The notes under the pieces were generated by a model that saw nothing but the letters and a program-made list of their open reading frames with translations, ran no database searches and was not told the DNA's origin. Of a DNA stretch of 64,000 nt, positions 18,982 through 40,530 are shown one piece after another. The stretch's first letter is position 1, and each line of letters begins with the position of its first letter. Location of the stretch: assembly GCF_002968295.1 (NCBI RefSeq), contig NZ_CP134399.1:310001-374000 (forward strand). The letters are read 5' to 3'. The position numbers were made by a program, and so were the translations under genes. The DNA comes from Mycobacterium sp. ITM-2016-00317 (GTDB lineage: Bacteria > Actinomycetota > Actinomycetes > Mycobacteriales > Mycobacteriaceae).

Positions 18982-19025
18982 AGTTACCCACCAGTAACTG
19001 CGTGAAACTATACCGCCCGGTAACT
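18982..19025. promoter_or_regulatory. Two operator-like palindromes upstream of fadE5
   Basis: AGTTACCCACCAGTAACT (18982-18999) and CTATACCGCCCGGTAACT (19008-19025) match at 12 of 18 positions, centres 26 bp apart. Both share the TTAC...GTAA spacing of the sites at 11119 and 14120, suggesting the same TetR-type repressor. Confidence 0.5.
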
Positions 19026-19171
19026 TGAACGCAAGGCGACTCCGGGCAATTTCCGAACCGTAACCAACCCAGCGGTTGGCCGGGGTGCCACTAGGCCCCC
19101 GATCTCCTCTCTGAGCTGGGGTTTCTCCGATCTGTGATGCTGCTCACTATGCCCGCCGCTAGGGTGTCGAG

Positions 19172-19483
19172 ATGCGTGCGGCGACCGCGGTGGCGGTATG
19201 GGGGACGGGCAACACGGGGGCGACCGCGATCCGGTCCGCCCTGGCGTTTCCCGGGCTGGAACTGACCGGGGTGCTGACGTCCTCACCGGACAAGGCCGGC
19301 CGCGATGCCGCGTCCTTCGCCGGGCTGTCCACGCCGGCCGGGGTCGAGGCCACCACCGACGTCGACGCGGTGCTCGGCGCGATCAGCTGGCTGGCCGCGC
19401 AGAAGCCGGGTGTCTACGACGGGCTCGACGCCCCACTGCACCCGCCGCTGCCGCCGGAGGTGGAAGCCACCCGCTGGACCTAG
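19172..19483 (+). pseudogene. Internally deleted dihydrodipicolinate-reductase-like gene
   Basis: 103 residues. The first 65 are an NAD(P)-binding Rossmann start (VAVWGTGNTGATAIRSALAF) of the kind that opens mycobacterial proteins of about 350 residues related to DapB and amine dehydrogenases. The remainder (WLAAQKPGVYDGLD...) does not belong to a Rossmann fold and looks like a joined fragment. Its TAG overlaps the stop of the convergent SDR. Probably a deletion remnant. Confidence 0.5.
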
Positions 19484-20271
19484 CTTCCCGCCAGGCGCTT
19501 GTTCACCAGCCGGGTCAGCCAGGCAGGGGAGAAGCGCGCGCCGAGCGCCAGCGCTTTGGCCTGCGCGCCCACGGGGAAGTGCACCTGGGCCACCAGACGC
19601 CGCGGCCACGGCGCCTCCACGGCGGCGACGATGTCGGTCGCAATGTCCTGGGCGGTCAGCCGGATGCCGAGGGACTGCGTGGTGCCGGTCTTCACATCCT
19701 TGGTCATCGCGGTGTTCGCATACAGCGGCCACATGTCGAGGACGCGGATCCCGTCGCGGGCCCACTCCAGGTTCAGTGCCTCGGTGATCGCCCGGACGAA
19801 GAACTTGGTGGCGCTGTAGTCGGCCAGCTCGGCCTGCCCGTAGATCGCCGACGCCGACGACAGGTTCACCACGACCGCGCCCGGGGTTTTCTTCAGGTAC
19901 GGGAACGCCGAATGCAGGCAGTTCACCACGCCTTTGACATTGACGTCGATCTCCCGGTGGTGGGCCTGCAGCGGAATCTCCTCGAACCGCCCGGCGTGCA
20001 GCAGCCCCGCGTTGTTGATCAGCACGTCGAGTCGCCCGCCCGCGGTGTCGGCGAACTCGCCGAGTCGCTGCGCGACCTCAGCGGCCTCGGTGACGTCGAG
20101 ATGCCCGACGACCGACCTGCCGCCCACTGCAGCGATGTCGGCGGCCAGCACGCGCAGCCCGTCCTCGTCGATGTCGTAACCGCCCACCAGGTATCCGCGC
20201 TGGGCGAACAGCAGTGCCGTCGCCCGCCCGATCCCGGTGGCCGCACCGGTGATGAACACTGCCTTCGTCAT
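19480..20271 (-). CDS. Short-chain dehydrogenase/reductase
   Basis: 263 residues of classical SDR: TGAATGIG for the dinucleotide, NNAG (INNAGLLHAG), catalytic Ser in NLSSASAIYG and YSATK. C-terminal extension with a hydrophobic or basic tail (WLTRLVNKRL) may contact membrane. Substrate unknown. It lies directly downstream of the pks gene on the same strand with a 53-bp gap, so it may be co-transcribed with it. Confidence 0.88.
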   Translation of the reverse strand: MTKAVFITGAATGIGRATALLFAQRGYLVGGYDIDEDGLRVLAADIAAVGGRSVVGHLDVTEAAEVAQRLGEFADTAGGRLDVLINNAGLLHAGRFEEIPLQAHHREIDVNVKGVVNCLHSAFPYLKKTPGAVVVNLSSASAIYGQAELADYSATKFFVRAITEALNLEWARDGIRVLDMWPLYANTAMTKDVKTGTTQSLGIRLTAQDIATDIVAAVEAPWPRRLVAQVHFPVGAQAKALALGARFSPAWLTRLVNKRLAGS

Positions 20272-20324
20272 GCCTGCTCCTCGGTGGTCACCACGAGGCG
20301 CAGGCTACCCGGCGCAACCATCTC

Positions 20325-31268
<10,944 letters not shown>

Positions 31269-31336
31269 GCGGTGACCTCCTTGCCTCGACGGGGAATGCG
31301 ACCCCGCGGGACAACTGTCGCGCCTGATGATCTACT

Positions 31337-31395
31337 TCCCCTGTCGGACACTATGGCACGGGGGACCGCCGCGTGTGGGTGTTGCCGACAGGGGA
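31337..31395. promoter_or_regulatory. Split 11-bp inverted repeat in the pks/papE divergent promoter
   Basis: TCCCCTGTCGG at 31337-31347 and its exact complement CCGACAGGGGA at 31385-31395, centres 48 bp apart, within the 235-bp gap that drives both arms of the TPP locus. Could be two half-sites bridged by one regulator; nothing else in the gap is recognisable. Confidence 0.4.
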
Positions 31396-31503
31396 TATCG
31401 CCGACGCACGGCAACGGCGGCCCGTCCCGGAGTATGTTGTTGCGGCAATGGCCGATGCCGCTCCTGTGAGCGGTGGGGCGGGGAAGTTCGGGAGGGTCAG
31501 GTT

Positions 31504-32925
31504 TTGCGCATCGGCAAGATCACGGTTGGCGCACTTGACGAATGGTCGCTCAGCCCGGGCACGGTGACGTCGTGGCATCCCACCGCCGAGGCGGTGGACA
31601 AGGCGCGGCGGGCGCCGCGCAGCCCCGTTCCGGTGAGTTACATGCAGGGCCAGCATCTGCGCAATTTCTGCGAGCGGACGGCCGAGGGCCTGACGTTCTC
31701 CCGCCAGATCATCGCCAGCTGCGAGGTGGCCGGTCACTGCGACGTCGCGGCGATGGACCACGCGGTGAACGCGTACCTGCGCAGGCACGACACTTTCCGC
31801 AGCTGGTTCGCCCCCGGAGAGGACGGCGGCTTCGTCCGGCACGCCCTCGAGGACCCGGCCGACATCGAGTTCGTGCCGGTCGACCACGGCACCATGACGG
31901 TCGAGCAGATCCGCGGGCACGTGGTGGACATCCCGACCCCGCTGGAATGGGGCTGCTTCACGTTCGGCGTGATCCAGAATGACGGCCACTTCACGTTCTT
32001 CGCCGCGATGGACCACGTGCACGGCGACGCCACGCTGATCGGCACCACGATGCTGGAGGCCAACGGCATGTATTCGGCGCTCAGCGGGGGCGGGCAGGCG
32101 CTGACACTTCCCGACGCCGGCAGCTTCGACGACTTCTGCGTGCGCGAACGCGAGCACACCGCGGCGTTGACCGCGGATTCGCCGGAGGTGCAGGCCTGGA
32201 TCGATTTCGCCGAGAACAACAGCGGCGGCTTTCCCGAGTTCCCGCTCCCGCTGGGCAGCCCGCACGAAGCGACCCGCAGCAACATGACCTCCGAGATGCT
32301 GCTGGACACCGCCCAGACCGAACGCTTCGAAGCCGCCTGCGCCGCGGCGGGCACCCGGTTCGTCGGCGGCCTGTTCGCCTGCATGGCCCAGGTGGAACAC
32401 GAGCTGACGGGCGCGCTGACGTATTACGGCCTGACACCGCGGGATTCACGCACTGCGGGCGACAATTTCATGACCCAGGGCTGGTTCACCGGGCTGATCC
32501 CGATCACCATCCCGATCGGTGCGGCGTCGTTCGCCGACGCCGCGTGGTCGGCGCAGACCGCGTTCGACTCGAACCTGTTCATGGCCAAGGTGCCGTACTA
32601 CCGGGTGCTGGAACTCGCGCCGTGGCTGAAGTGGCCGCAGCCGAACTTTCCGGTGTCGAACTTCCTGCACGGCGGCGCCGCCCCGCTCAACGCCATCCTC
32701 GCCGCCGCCGACATGGGCCTGGCCAACAACATCGGCATCTATCCGGACGGCCGGTTCTCGTATCAGCTCACCGTGTACATCTTCCGCTACGGCGAAGGCA
32801 CGGCGATGGCGATCATGCATCCGGACAATGCGGTCGCCAGAAAGTCGGTGGTGCGCTACATGTCCGCGATGAGGACCGTGTGCGCACAGGTCGCCGACAC
32901 CGGGAACTGGGGCCGCGTCGCTTAA
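31504..32925 (+). CDS. papE: Polyketide-associated acyltransferase PapE
   Basis: 473 residues of the condensation-domain fold. It starts LRIGKITVGALDEWSLSPG, as mycobacterial Pap proteins do, and holds the catalytic H-x3-D in AAMDHVHGDATL (about residue 173). In the TPP pathway PapE loads acyl chains onto trehalose to give the diacyltrehalose precursor in the cytosol. The TTG at 31504 follows GGGAGG and gives the family N terminus; the frame is open upstream. Confidence 0.9.
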   Translation: MRIGKITVGALDEWSLSPGTVTSWHPTAEAVDKARRAPRSPVPVSYMQGQHLRNFCERTAEGLTFSRQIIASCEVAGHCDVAAMDHAVNAYLRRHDTFRSWFAPGEDGGFVRHALEDPADIEFVPVDHGTMTVEQIRGHVVDIPTPLEWGCFTFGVIQNDGHFTFFAAMDHVHGDATLIGTTMLEANGMYSALSGGGQALTLPDAGSFDDFCVREREHTAALTADSPEVQAWIDFAENNSGGFPEFPLPLGSPHEATRSNMTSEMLLDTAQTERFEAACAAAGTRFVGGLFACMAQVEHELTGALTYYGLTPRDSRTAGDNFMTQGWFTGLIPITIPIGAASFADAAWSAQTAFDSNLFMAKVPYYRVLELAPWLKWPQPNFPVSNFLHGGAAPLNAILAAADMGLANNIGIYPDGRFSYQLTVYIFRYGEGTAMAIMHPDNAVARKSVVRYMSAMRTVCAQVADTGNWGRVA

Positions 32926-32949
32926 CGTGGCGGCGGGGGTGAGGGCGAT

Positions 32950-35940
32950 ATGCGACGGCTAGCCGATGTTGTGGTGCGGTGGCCCTGGGCGGTGATCGGC
33001 GTCTGGGTGGCGCTGGCGCTCGCCCTTCCGCTGTCGTTCCCGTCCCTCGGCGAGATGGCCGAGAAGCATCCGCTGGTCATCCTGCCCGCCGACGCGCCGT
33101 CGAGCGTGACGGCGACCCGGATGGCCGACGCGTTCCAGGAACCGGGCTCGGACAACCTGCTCGTCGTCGCGTTCATCAACGAGGGCGGGCTGCGACCCGA
33201 CGACGAGGTCACCTACCGCGACGTGGTGGACGCGTTGCGCGACAACGTCACCGATGTGGTGTCGGTCCAGGACTTCGTCGGCACCCCGCAGCTGCGGCAG
33301 TTCCTGACCAGCGAGGACAAGACCACCTGGGTGCTGCCGGTCAGCCTGGAGGGCGAGCTGGGCACCCCGCGGGCCTTCGACTCCTTCAACCGGGTCGCCG
33401 ACGTCGTCAAGCACAACGTCGGCGACGGCCCGCTGGAGGTGTATCTGACCGGGCCGGCGGCCACCGTCGCCGACCTCACCGTCGCCGGTGAACAGGACCG
33501 CCTGCCCATCGAGATCGCGATCGCGGTGCTGGTGCTCGGCGTGCTGCTGCTGGTGTACCGCAGCGCGGTGACCATGCTGCTGCCGCTGGTCACCATCGGG
33601 TCGGGATTGCTGATCGCCCAGGGGGTGGTGGCCGCCTACTCGGAGCTGACCGGGGCGGGTGTCTCCAATCAGTCCATCGTGTTCCTCAGCGCGATCATGG
33701 CCGGTGCCGGAACCGATTACGCGGTGTTCATGATCAGCCGCTACCACGACTATCTGCGCGCGGGCGCGGACTTCGACCGGGCGGTGAAGTCGGCGATCAT
33801 CTCAATCGGCAAGGTCATCACCGCGTCCGCGGCGACCGTGGGCATCACGTTCCTCGTCATGAACTTCGCCGAGATGGGGGTGTTCAAGACGATCGGGGTG
33901 TCCGCGGCGATCGGCATCGGCGTCGCCTACCTGGCCGGGATGACGCTGCTGCCCGCGATCCTGGTGCTGGCCGGCCCGCGCGGCTGGGTCAAACCGCGCC
34001 GCGAACTGACCTCCCGGTTCTGGCGGCGGTCGGGTATCCGCATCGTGCGCAGGCCGGTGCCGCATCTGGTGGCCAGCGTGCTGGTGCTGCTGCTGCTGGC
34101 GAGCTGCGCGATCTTCGCGCAGTTCAACTACGACGACCGCAAGGCGGTGTCGGCGTCGGCGCCGAGTTCGGTCGGTTACGCCGCGCTGGAACGGCATTTC
34201 CCGATCAGCCAGTCGATCCCGCAGTACATCCTGGTGCAGTCGCCGCGCGACCTGCGCAGCCCACAGGCACTGGCCGATCTGGAGCAGATGGCCTCGCGCA
34301 TCGCGCAGCTGCCGGACATCGCACTGGTCAGCGGAGTGACGCGGCCGCTGGGCGAGGTGCCCGCGGAGTTCCGGGCCACCTTCCAGGCCGGCATCGTCGG
34401 TGACCGGCTGGCCGCCGGGTCCGCGCAGATCGGCGAGCGCACCGAGGATCTGGACACGCTCGCCGACGGCGCCACCACACTGGCCGACACCCTCGGCGAC
34501 GTGCGCGTCAAGGTCAACGAGATCGCGCCGAGCCTGCAGACCCTGCTGGACGCGGTCACCAGGGTGCGCGTCGAATACGGCGGGGACAGACTGGTGCGCG
34601 ACGTCGAGACCGCGGCCAAGCTGGTGCAGAGCGTCAACGAGCTCGGCCTGTCGATGGGCATCAATTTTCGCGCGGTGCGCGACATGTTCGGCTGGATCGG
34701 CCCGGTCCTGACGGCATTGCACGGCAACGCGGTCTGTGACGCGAACCCGTCCTGCGTGAACACCCGGATGCAGTTCGAGCGGCTGATGGACGCGCGCGAG
34801 GACGGACGGCTGGAGCGGATCAACACGCTGGCCGGCGATCTGGAGGGGGTCAACGACACGCAGTCGCTGAACCAGACGGTCAAGACGTTGAACGCGGCGA
34901 TGACCGACATCGTCAAGGCCGTCGACGACCTGGGCCTGGATTCCCCCGGCGGCGCGCAAGCCGGTCTGCGTGACGTCCGCCAAGGTGCCGACCGGCTGGC
35001 CGGCGGCAGCCGCCAGGTCGCGGGCGGGGTCGACGAACTCGTCGAGCAGATCAAGGTGATGGCCGCCGGGCTCGACCAGGCCTCGACGTTCCTGTTGACG
35101 ATGCGCAACGACGCGGCGGCGTCGTCGATGGCCGGGTTCAACATCCCGGCCGAGGTGCTGGGCGCGGTCGAGTTCCAGAAGGCCGCCGAGGCGTTCATCT
35201 CGCCGGACGGACACTCGGTGCGGTACCTGGTGCAGACCAAGCTGAACCCGTTCAGTCCCGAGGCGATGGACCAGGTCAACACGATCGCCGACATCGCCGA
35301 AGGGGCCCAGCCGAACACCACCCTGGCCGAGGCGACGATCTCGATGGGTGGGTTCCCGGCCTCGCTGCGCGACACCCGCGACTACTACGAACGCGACATC
35401 CGGTTCATCATCATCGTCACGCTCATCGTGGTACTGCTGACGCTGGCGCTGCTGCTGCGGTCGGTGATCGCCCCGCTGTACCTCGTCGGTTCGGTGGTGC
35501 TGTCCTACTTCGCCGCGATCGGCATCGGCGTGCTGGTGTTCCAGATGCTGCTCGGCCAGGAATTGCACTGGAGCGTGCCACCGTTGGCGTTCGTGGTGCT
35601 GGTCGCGGTCGGCGCCGACTACAACATGCTGTTCGTGTCCCGGCTGCGCGACGAGTCCCCGCACAGCGTGCGGTTCGGGGTGATCCGCACACTGGGTTCC
35701 ACCGGCGGGGTGATCACCGCCGCGGGGCTGATCTTCGCCGCGTCGATGGCCGGGCTGCTGTTCGCCAGCATCGGCATCGTGATCCAGGGCGGTTTCGTGA
35801 TCGGGGTCGGAATTCTGTTGGACACCTTCGTCGTCCGCACCATCACGGTGCCGGCGATCGCCGCGCTGGTGGGGCGCGCGAACTGGTGGCCGTCGACGGT
35901 GACCGAACCCCGCCCGGACCGGGTCGGCGCGCATGGGTGA
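32950..35940 (+). CDS. mmpL10: MmpL10 RND-family lipid transporter
   Basis: 996 residues with the MmpL layout: helix 1 near residue 15, a first periplasmic loop to about 185, helices 2-6, a large second loop (about 400-780, with paired Cys in VCDANPSCVNT), then helices 7-12. GTDYAVFMISRYHDYLRAG and ADYNMLFVSRLRDE carry the conserved Asp-Tyr proton-relay pairs. It exports the acylated-trehalose intermediate in TPP synthesis. ATG 32950 follows GAGGG; its stop overlaps the fadD23 start by 8 bp. Confidence 0.94.
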   Translation: MRRLADVVVRWPWAVIGVWVALALALPLSFPSLGEMAEKHPLVILPADAPSSVTATRMADAFQEPGSDNLLVVAFINEGGLRPDDEVTYRDVVDALRDNVTDVVSVQDFVGTPQLRQFLTSEDKTTWVLPVSLEGELGTPRAFDSFNRVADVVKHNVGDGPLEVYLTGPAATVADLTVAGEQDRLPIEIAIAVLVLGVLLLVYRSAVTMLLPLVTIGSGLLIAQGVVAAYSELTGAGVSNQSIVFLSAIMAGAGTDYAVFMISRYHDYLRAGADFDRAVKSAIISIGKVITASAATVGITFLVMNFAEMGVFKTIGVSAAIGIGVAYLAGMTLLPAILVLAGPRGWVKPRRELTSRFWRRSGIRIVRRPVPHLVASVLVLLLLASCAIFAQFNYDDRKAVSASAPSSVGYAALERHFPISQSIPQYILVQSPRDLRSPQALADLEQMASRIAQLPDIALVSGVTRPLGEVPAEFRATFQAGIVGDRLAAGSAQIGERTEDLDTLADGATTLADTLGDVRVKVNEIAPSLQTLLDAVTRVRVEYGGDRLVRDVETAAKLVQSVNELGLSMGINFRAVRDMFGWIGPVLTALHGNAVCDANPSCVNTRMQFERLMDAREDGRLERINTLAGDLEGVNDTQSLNQTVKTLNAAMTDIVKAVDDLGLDSPGGAQAGLRDVRQGADRLAGGSRQVAGGVDELVEQIKVMAAGLDQASTFLLTMRNDAAASSMAGFNIPAEVLGAVEFQKAAEAFISPDGHSVRYLVQTKLNPFSPEAMDQVNTIADIAEGAQPNTTLAEATISMGGFPASLRDTRDYYERDIRFIIIVTLIVVLLTLALLLRSVIAPLYLVGSVVLSYFAAIGIGVLVFQMLLGQELHWSVPPLAFVVLVAVGADYNMLFVSRLRDESPHSVRFGVIRTLGSTGGVITAAGLIFAASMAGLLFASIGIVIQGGFVIGVGILLDTFVVRTITVPAIAALVGRANWWPSTVTEPRPDRVGAHG

Positions 35941-37743
35941 GGTGTGTGAAACTACGACACGTGCCGGCCGCGGACCCGTCGTGACCTCGTCGTCCCCGTC
36001 GACCCCGTCGATCCTGTCGATGCTGCACGGCCGCGCCGGGATGCGTCCCGACGACACCGCGTTCACGTTCACCGACTACCTGCTCGACCCGGCCGGGGTC
36101 CCCGAGAGCCTGACGTGGTCGCAGCTGGCCCGTCGGACCATGGCCGTGGCCGCGCGGATCCGGCAGCACGGCAACGTCGGTGACCGCGCGGTGATCCTGG
36201 CCCCGCAGGGCCTGGAGTACATCCTGGCGTTCCTGGGCGCCATGCAGGCGGGGCTCGTGGCGGTGCCGTTGCCGTTGCCGCCCCGGGGTTCCGGATTGGA
36301 CCGGCTCGCCCCGATCCTCGCCGACACCGAACCGGCCGTCGTGCTCACCACGTCGGCGGTCGCCGGGGACGTCGAGGACCACCTGGCCCGGTCCCACCTG
36401 GACACCACGCCGCAGATGATCGCGATCGACACCCTCGACCTGGACGCGCCGGGCACGGAAACGCTTGCCCCGGTGGATATCCCGGAGATCGCCTACCTGC
36501 AGTACAGCTCCGGCTCGACCCGCAGGCCGACCGGCGTGATGATCTCGCACCGCAATCTCACGGTGAACTTCGAACAGCTGATGCGCAGCTTCTTCGCCGA
36601 GTCCCCGCTGCCGCCGGAGGCCACGCTGGTGTCGTGGCTGCCCTTCTACCACGACATGGGCCTGGTGCTCGGCGTGTGCGCGCCGATCCTGTGCGGCAGG
36701 CGCGCGCAGCTGACCAGCCCGGTCGCGTTCCTGGAGCGGCCCGCTGGGTGCGCGCGCTGGCGGAGAACCCGCACGCGTGGTCGTCGGCGCCGAACTTCGC
36801 GTTCGACCTGGCCGCCCGGAAGACCAGCGACGACGATCTGGCCGGACTGGACCTCGGCGAGGTGGTGGGCATCATCAGCGGCGCCGAGCGGGTCGCGCCG
36901 GCCACCCTGCATCGCTTCGTGGATCGCTTCGCGCACTTCAACTTCCGCGACCACATGATGCGGCCCGCCTACGGTCTGGCCGAGGCGACGGTGTTCGTCG
37001 CGACGAGCACCTGGAACGAGGCCGAGCCTGCGGCCTACTTCGACGCCGCCGAACTGGGGGAGGGCCGGGTCCGGCCCTGCGCACCCGGGCGTGGTGTGGC
37101 CGCCGGGACGGTCACCGCGCTGGTCAGGTACCGGGTGCCGGACGCTCCGTCGCTGCGGATCGTCGACACCGCGACCTGCCGGGAGTGCCCGCCCGACGCG
37201 ATCGGCGAGATCTGGGTGCACGGTGACAACGTCGCCGACGGCTACTGGCGGAAACCGCCTGCCGAGCAGCAGACCTTCGGCGCGACGCTGGCCGAGCCGT
37301 CACCCGGCACCGCGACCGGGCCTTGGCTGCGCACCGGGGATCTCGGTTTCGTGCACGACGGCGGGTTGTTCATCGTGGGCCGGATCAAGGACCTGCTGAT
37401 CATCCGTGGACGCAACCACTACCCCGAGGACATCGAGGCCACCGTGCAGGCGATCACCCGCGGCCGGGTGGCCGCGATCGCGGTCCCGGTGCGCAGCACC
37501 GAGGAACTGGTCACGGTGATCGAGCTGAAACCACCGGGCGCCCCGGACGAGCACGCGACGCGCCGGTTCGGCGAGGTCAAGACCGAGGTGACCGCGGCGA
37601 TATCGAACGCGCACGGCCTCAGCGTCGCCGATCTGGTGCTGGTGCCGTCAGGGTCGATCCCGACCACGACGAGCGGCAAGATCCGCCGCGCCGCCTGCGC
37701 AGAGCAGTACCGGCAGGACCAGTTCGTCCGGTTGGACGCCTGA
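35933..37743 (+). CDS. fadD23: Fatty acyl-AMP ligase FadD23, one frameshift
   Basis: About 600 residues when frames are joined. Activates a fatty acid as acyl-AMP for loading onto the Pks. Frame one runs to [10 protein letters not shown] with [16 protein letters not shown] (AMP-binding) and [13 protein letters not shown]. Near 36738-36745 the phase changes ([22 protein letters not shown]) and the protein continues with [48 protein letters not shown] and the catalytic-Lys motif [11 protein letters not shown]. One or four bases appear missing. ATG overlaps the mmpL10 stop, so translation is probably coupled. Confidence 0.9.
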
Positions 37744-37849
37744 GCCTTCCGGGCGCGGCCGCTACCGGTGCGCGGGTTCGGCTTTCACTCCGGCGGGCGG
37801 CCGAACGGGTAAGGTTCGCAGCAGTGCAGTCAAGCGGGCAGGGGAGAGC

Positions 37850-38977
37850 ATGAAGCGGCTGGTCGCATTCGGCACTGCGCTGACGACACTGGGCGCCGCA
37901 GGCTGTCTCGGGTTCGGCGTCGCCGCCGCCGACGAGATCTCGCCGCCCGCACCGCCCCCGGCCGACACCGACGGTCCACCGATCGGCACGCCGGGCCGGG
38001 CCTACGCCCTCGGCGGCGCGCACGTGCTCGGCATCCCGTACGACGAATACATCATGCGCACCGGCGCGGACTGGTTCCCGGGACTGGACCGGCAGATCGT
38101 CGACTACCCGGCCGGGCAGGTACAAGGCCACACCCTGGAGCGGCTGTTCCCGGGCATCGGCAGGCTCGACGACTCGTTCCCCGGGCTCGGCATCGACGGG
38201 CCCAGCGTCGGCGAGTCGGTCGACGTCGGCTCCCCCGACACCATCACGGCGATCCGGCAGGGCGGGCCCGGCACCGCGATCGGCCTGTCCGAGGGCGCGA
38301 TGGTGCTCAACGACGTCCAGGCCCGGCTGGCCTACGACCCGGCCGCCCCGCCGCCGGACCAGCTGAGCTTCGCGATGTACGGCGATCCGGTGGCCCGGCA
38401 CGCGTTCGGCGAGAGCTTTCTGACCCAGGTGTTCCCGGTCGGCAGCGTGGTCCCGTCGCTGGACTACCGGATCCCGGCGCCGGTCGAAAGCCAGTACGAC
38501 ACCTACCAGTTCGTCTCCGCCTACGACAGCATCGCCGACTGGCCGGACCGGCCGGACAACTGGATCTCGGTCGCCAACGCGATCGTGGGGCTGGCCACCG
38601 GCCACACCGCGGTGGCGTTCACCGAGCCGAGCATGGTGCCGCCGCAGAACATCCGGACCACCGTGAACTCCAAGGGCGCGAAGACGACGACGTACCTGAT
38701 CCCCGAGGAGCACCTTCCGCTGGTGCTGCCGTTCAAGTACCTCGGGGTGCCGCAGGAGACGCTGATCGAGCTCGACCGGGTGCTCAAACCGTATGTGGAC
38801 GCGGGCTACTCGCGCCACGACGACCCGTTGACCGCGCCGATCACCGTCGACCCGGTGAACGGCTACGACCCGGCCGAGGTCACTGCGCCTGCCACCCAGG
38901 CCGCGTTCGGCGGCGACGCGGACCCGGTGTCGCAGTTGCTGTCCGGTTTGCAGTACGTGCTGAACAACCCGCCGTAA
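37850..38977 (+). CDS. Secreted PE-PPE-domain acyltransferase of the TPP pathway
   Basis: 375 residues. Signal peptide (cleavage near residue 26, GVAAADE), then a Pro-rich linker and an alpha/beta-hydrolase PE-PPE domain with the nucleophile elbow GLSEG (Ser near 147) and a candidate His in YSRHDDP. Homologues in the TPP locus transfer acyl groups between diacyltrehalose molecules outside the membrane to make the polyacylated product. ATG follows GGGGAGA, 106 bp after fadD23. Despite the name it lacks an N-terminal PE domain. Confidence 0.88.
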   Translation: MKRLVAFGTALTTLGAAGCLGFGVAAADEISPPAPPPADTDGPPIGTPGRAYALGGAHVLGIPYDEYIMRTGADWFPGLDRQIVDYPAGQVQGHTLERLFPGIGRLDDSFPGLGIDGPSVGESVDVGSPDTITAIRQGGPGTAIGLSEGAMVLNDVQARLAYDPAAPPPDQLSFAMYGDPVARHAFGESFLTQVFPVGSVVPSLDYRIPAPVESQYDTYQFVSAYDSIADWPDRPDNWISVANAIVGLATGHTAVAFTEPSMVPPQNIRTTVNSKGAKTTTYLIPEEHLPLVLPFKYLGVPQETLIELDRVLKPYVDAGYSRHDDPLTAPITVDPVNGYDPAEVTAPATQAAFGGDADPVSQLLSGLQYVLNNPP

Positions 38978-38986
38978 CCCGATCCG

Positions 38987-39643
38987 TCACAGCCCGGCGA
39001 ACCCGACCGTGAGCAGCACGCAGCCCACCGCGGCCAGCAGCAGCGACGCCCCGCGGCGGCCCTGCGCCCGCATCCACTCGTACAGCCCCGACAGCGCCGC
39101 GCGGGTGCGGTCCGGGGCCATCAGGTAGCACAGCAGTGGGATCTCCACCAGCGCGAACGCCACCACGTTGAACAGGATCAGCGCGCCGAACTGCACCCCG
39201 GCGGCGGCACCGGACGCGACGATCAGCGCCAGCGCGGCCAGGTAGTCCAGCGACGGCAACGCCAGGCCCAGGCCAGCGACGCCCGCCGTCCACAGCGACC
39301 GGCCGTCGAGCAGCCGCCGCGCCCGGCCCATCAGCGGGGCGAAGCGCGAGCCGGACACGCCGCCGCCCCCGAACCGGCCCGCGGCGATCAGCGCGGCGTT
39401 GAGCAGCACCAGCGCGCCGACCACGATCTGCACCCGCGGCAGCGTGAAGTGCGCCGAACCCAGCGCCGGGCGCAGCACGAACAGCGTCACCAACCCCACC
39501 GCCGTGCCCATCGCGAAGCCACCGGTCAGCAGCGCGAGCAGTTGCAGCGCCGGCCGCGGCCGGTTGACCATCAGCACGGTCATCCCGAGGCGAAACGGCT
39601 CCAGGCTGACGGCGACGGCCATCGCCAGGAGCGGGATCCACAT
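38987..39643 (-). CDS. Gap-like (GPL-addressing protein family) membrane protein
   Basis: 218 residues, about six helices, starting MWIPLLAMAVAVSLEPFRLG, typical of the Sap/Gap family of mycobacterial integral membrane proteins that sit beside mmpL-linked lipid loci and assist surface delivery of glycolipids. Convergent with the PE-PPE gene, with a 9-bp gap. Assignment to TPP transport is by neighbourhood. Confidence 0.82.
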   Translation of the reverse strand: MWIPLLAMAVAVSLEPFRLGMTVLMVNRPRPALQLLALLTGGFAMGTAVGLVTLFVLRPALGSAHFTLPRVQIVVGALVLLNAALIAAGRFGGGGVSGSRFAPLMGRARRLLDGRSLWTAGVAGLGLALPSLDYLAALALIVASGAAAGVQFGALILFNVVAFALVEIPLLCYLMAPDRTRAALSGLYEWMRAQGRRGASLLLAAVGCVLLTVGFAGL

Positions 39644-39645
39644 GA

Positions 39646-40317
<672 letters not shown>

Positions 40318-40338
40318 CTCGAGACCGCGCGGGCGTCG

Positions 40339-40500
40339 TCAGGGACGTGCGGAGAGTTCGTCCCGGTAGCCCGTGACCCGCTGGTCGAGTTCGGCGGCGT
40401 CGGCGGACCGGCCCTCCTTGCGGGCCAACTCCGCGCGGACGCTGAGTTCACGGATCGCAGTGCGAATGTCGTTGATGCTGTACGGCTCGCGAAGCGACAT
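40339..40500 (-). CDS. Small charged protein, 53 aa
   Basis: 53 residues: MSLREPYSINDIRTAIREL... ending RVTGYRDELSARP, predicted as a two-helix hairpin rich in Arg, Glu and Asp. A good ribosome site (GAGGAAAGG) precedes the ATG. It lies 30 bp downstream of the rhodanese gene on the same strand and is probably co-transcribed. No family recognised. Confidence 0.7.
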   Translation of the reverse strand: MSLREPYSINDIRTAIRELSVRAELARKEGRSADAAELDQRVTGYRDELSARP

Positions 40501-40530
40501 CGGAGCTGCCTTTCCTCGTTGGTTGGCTGC

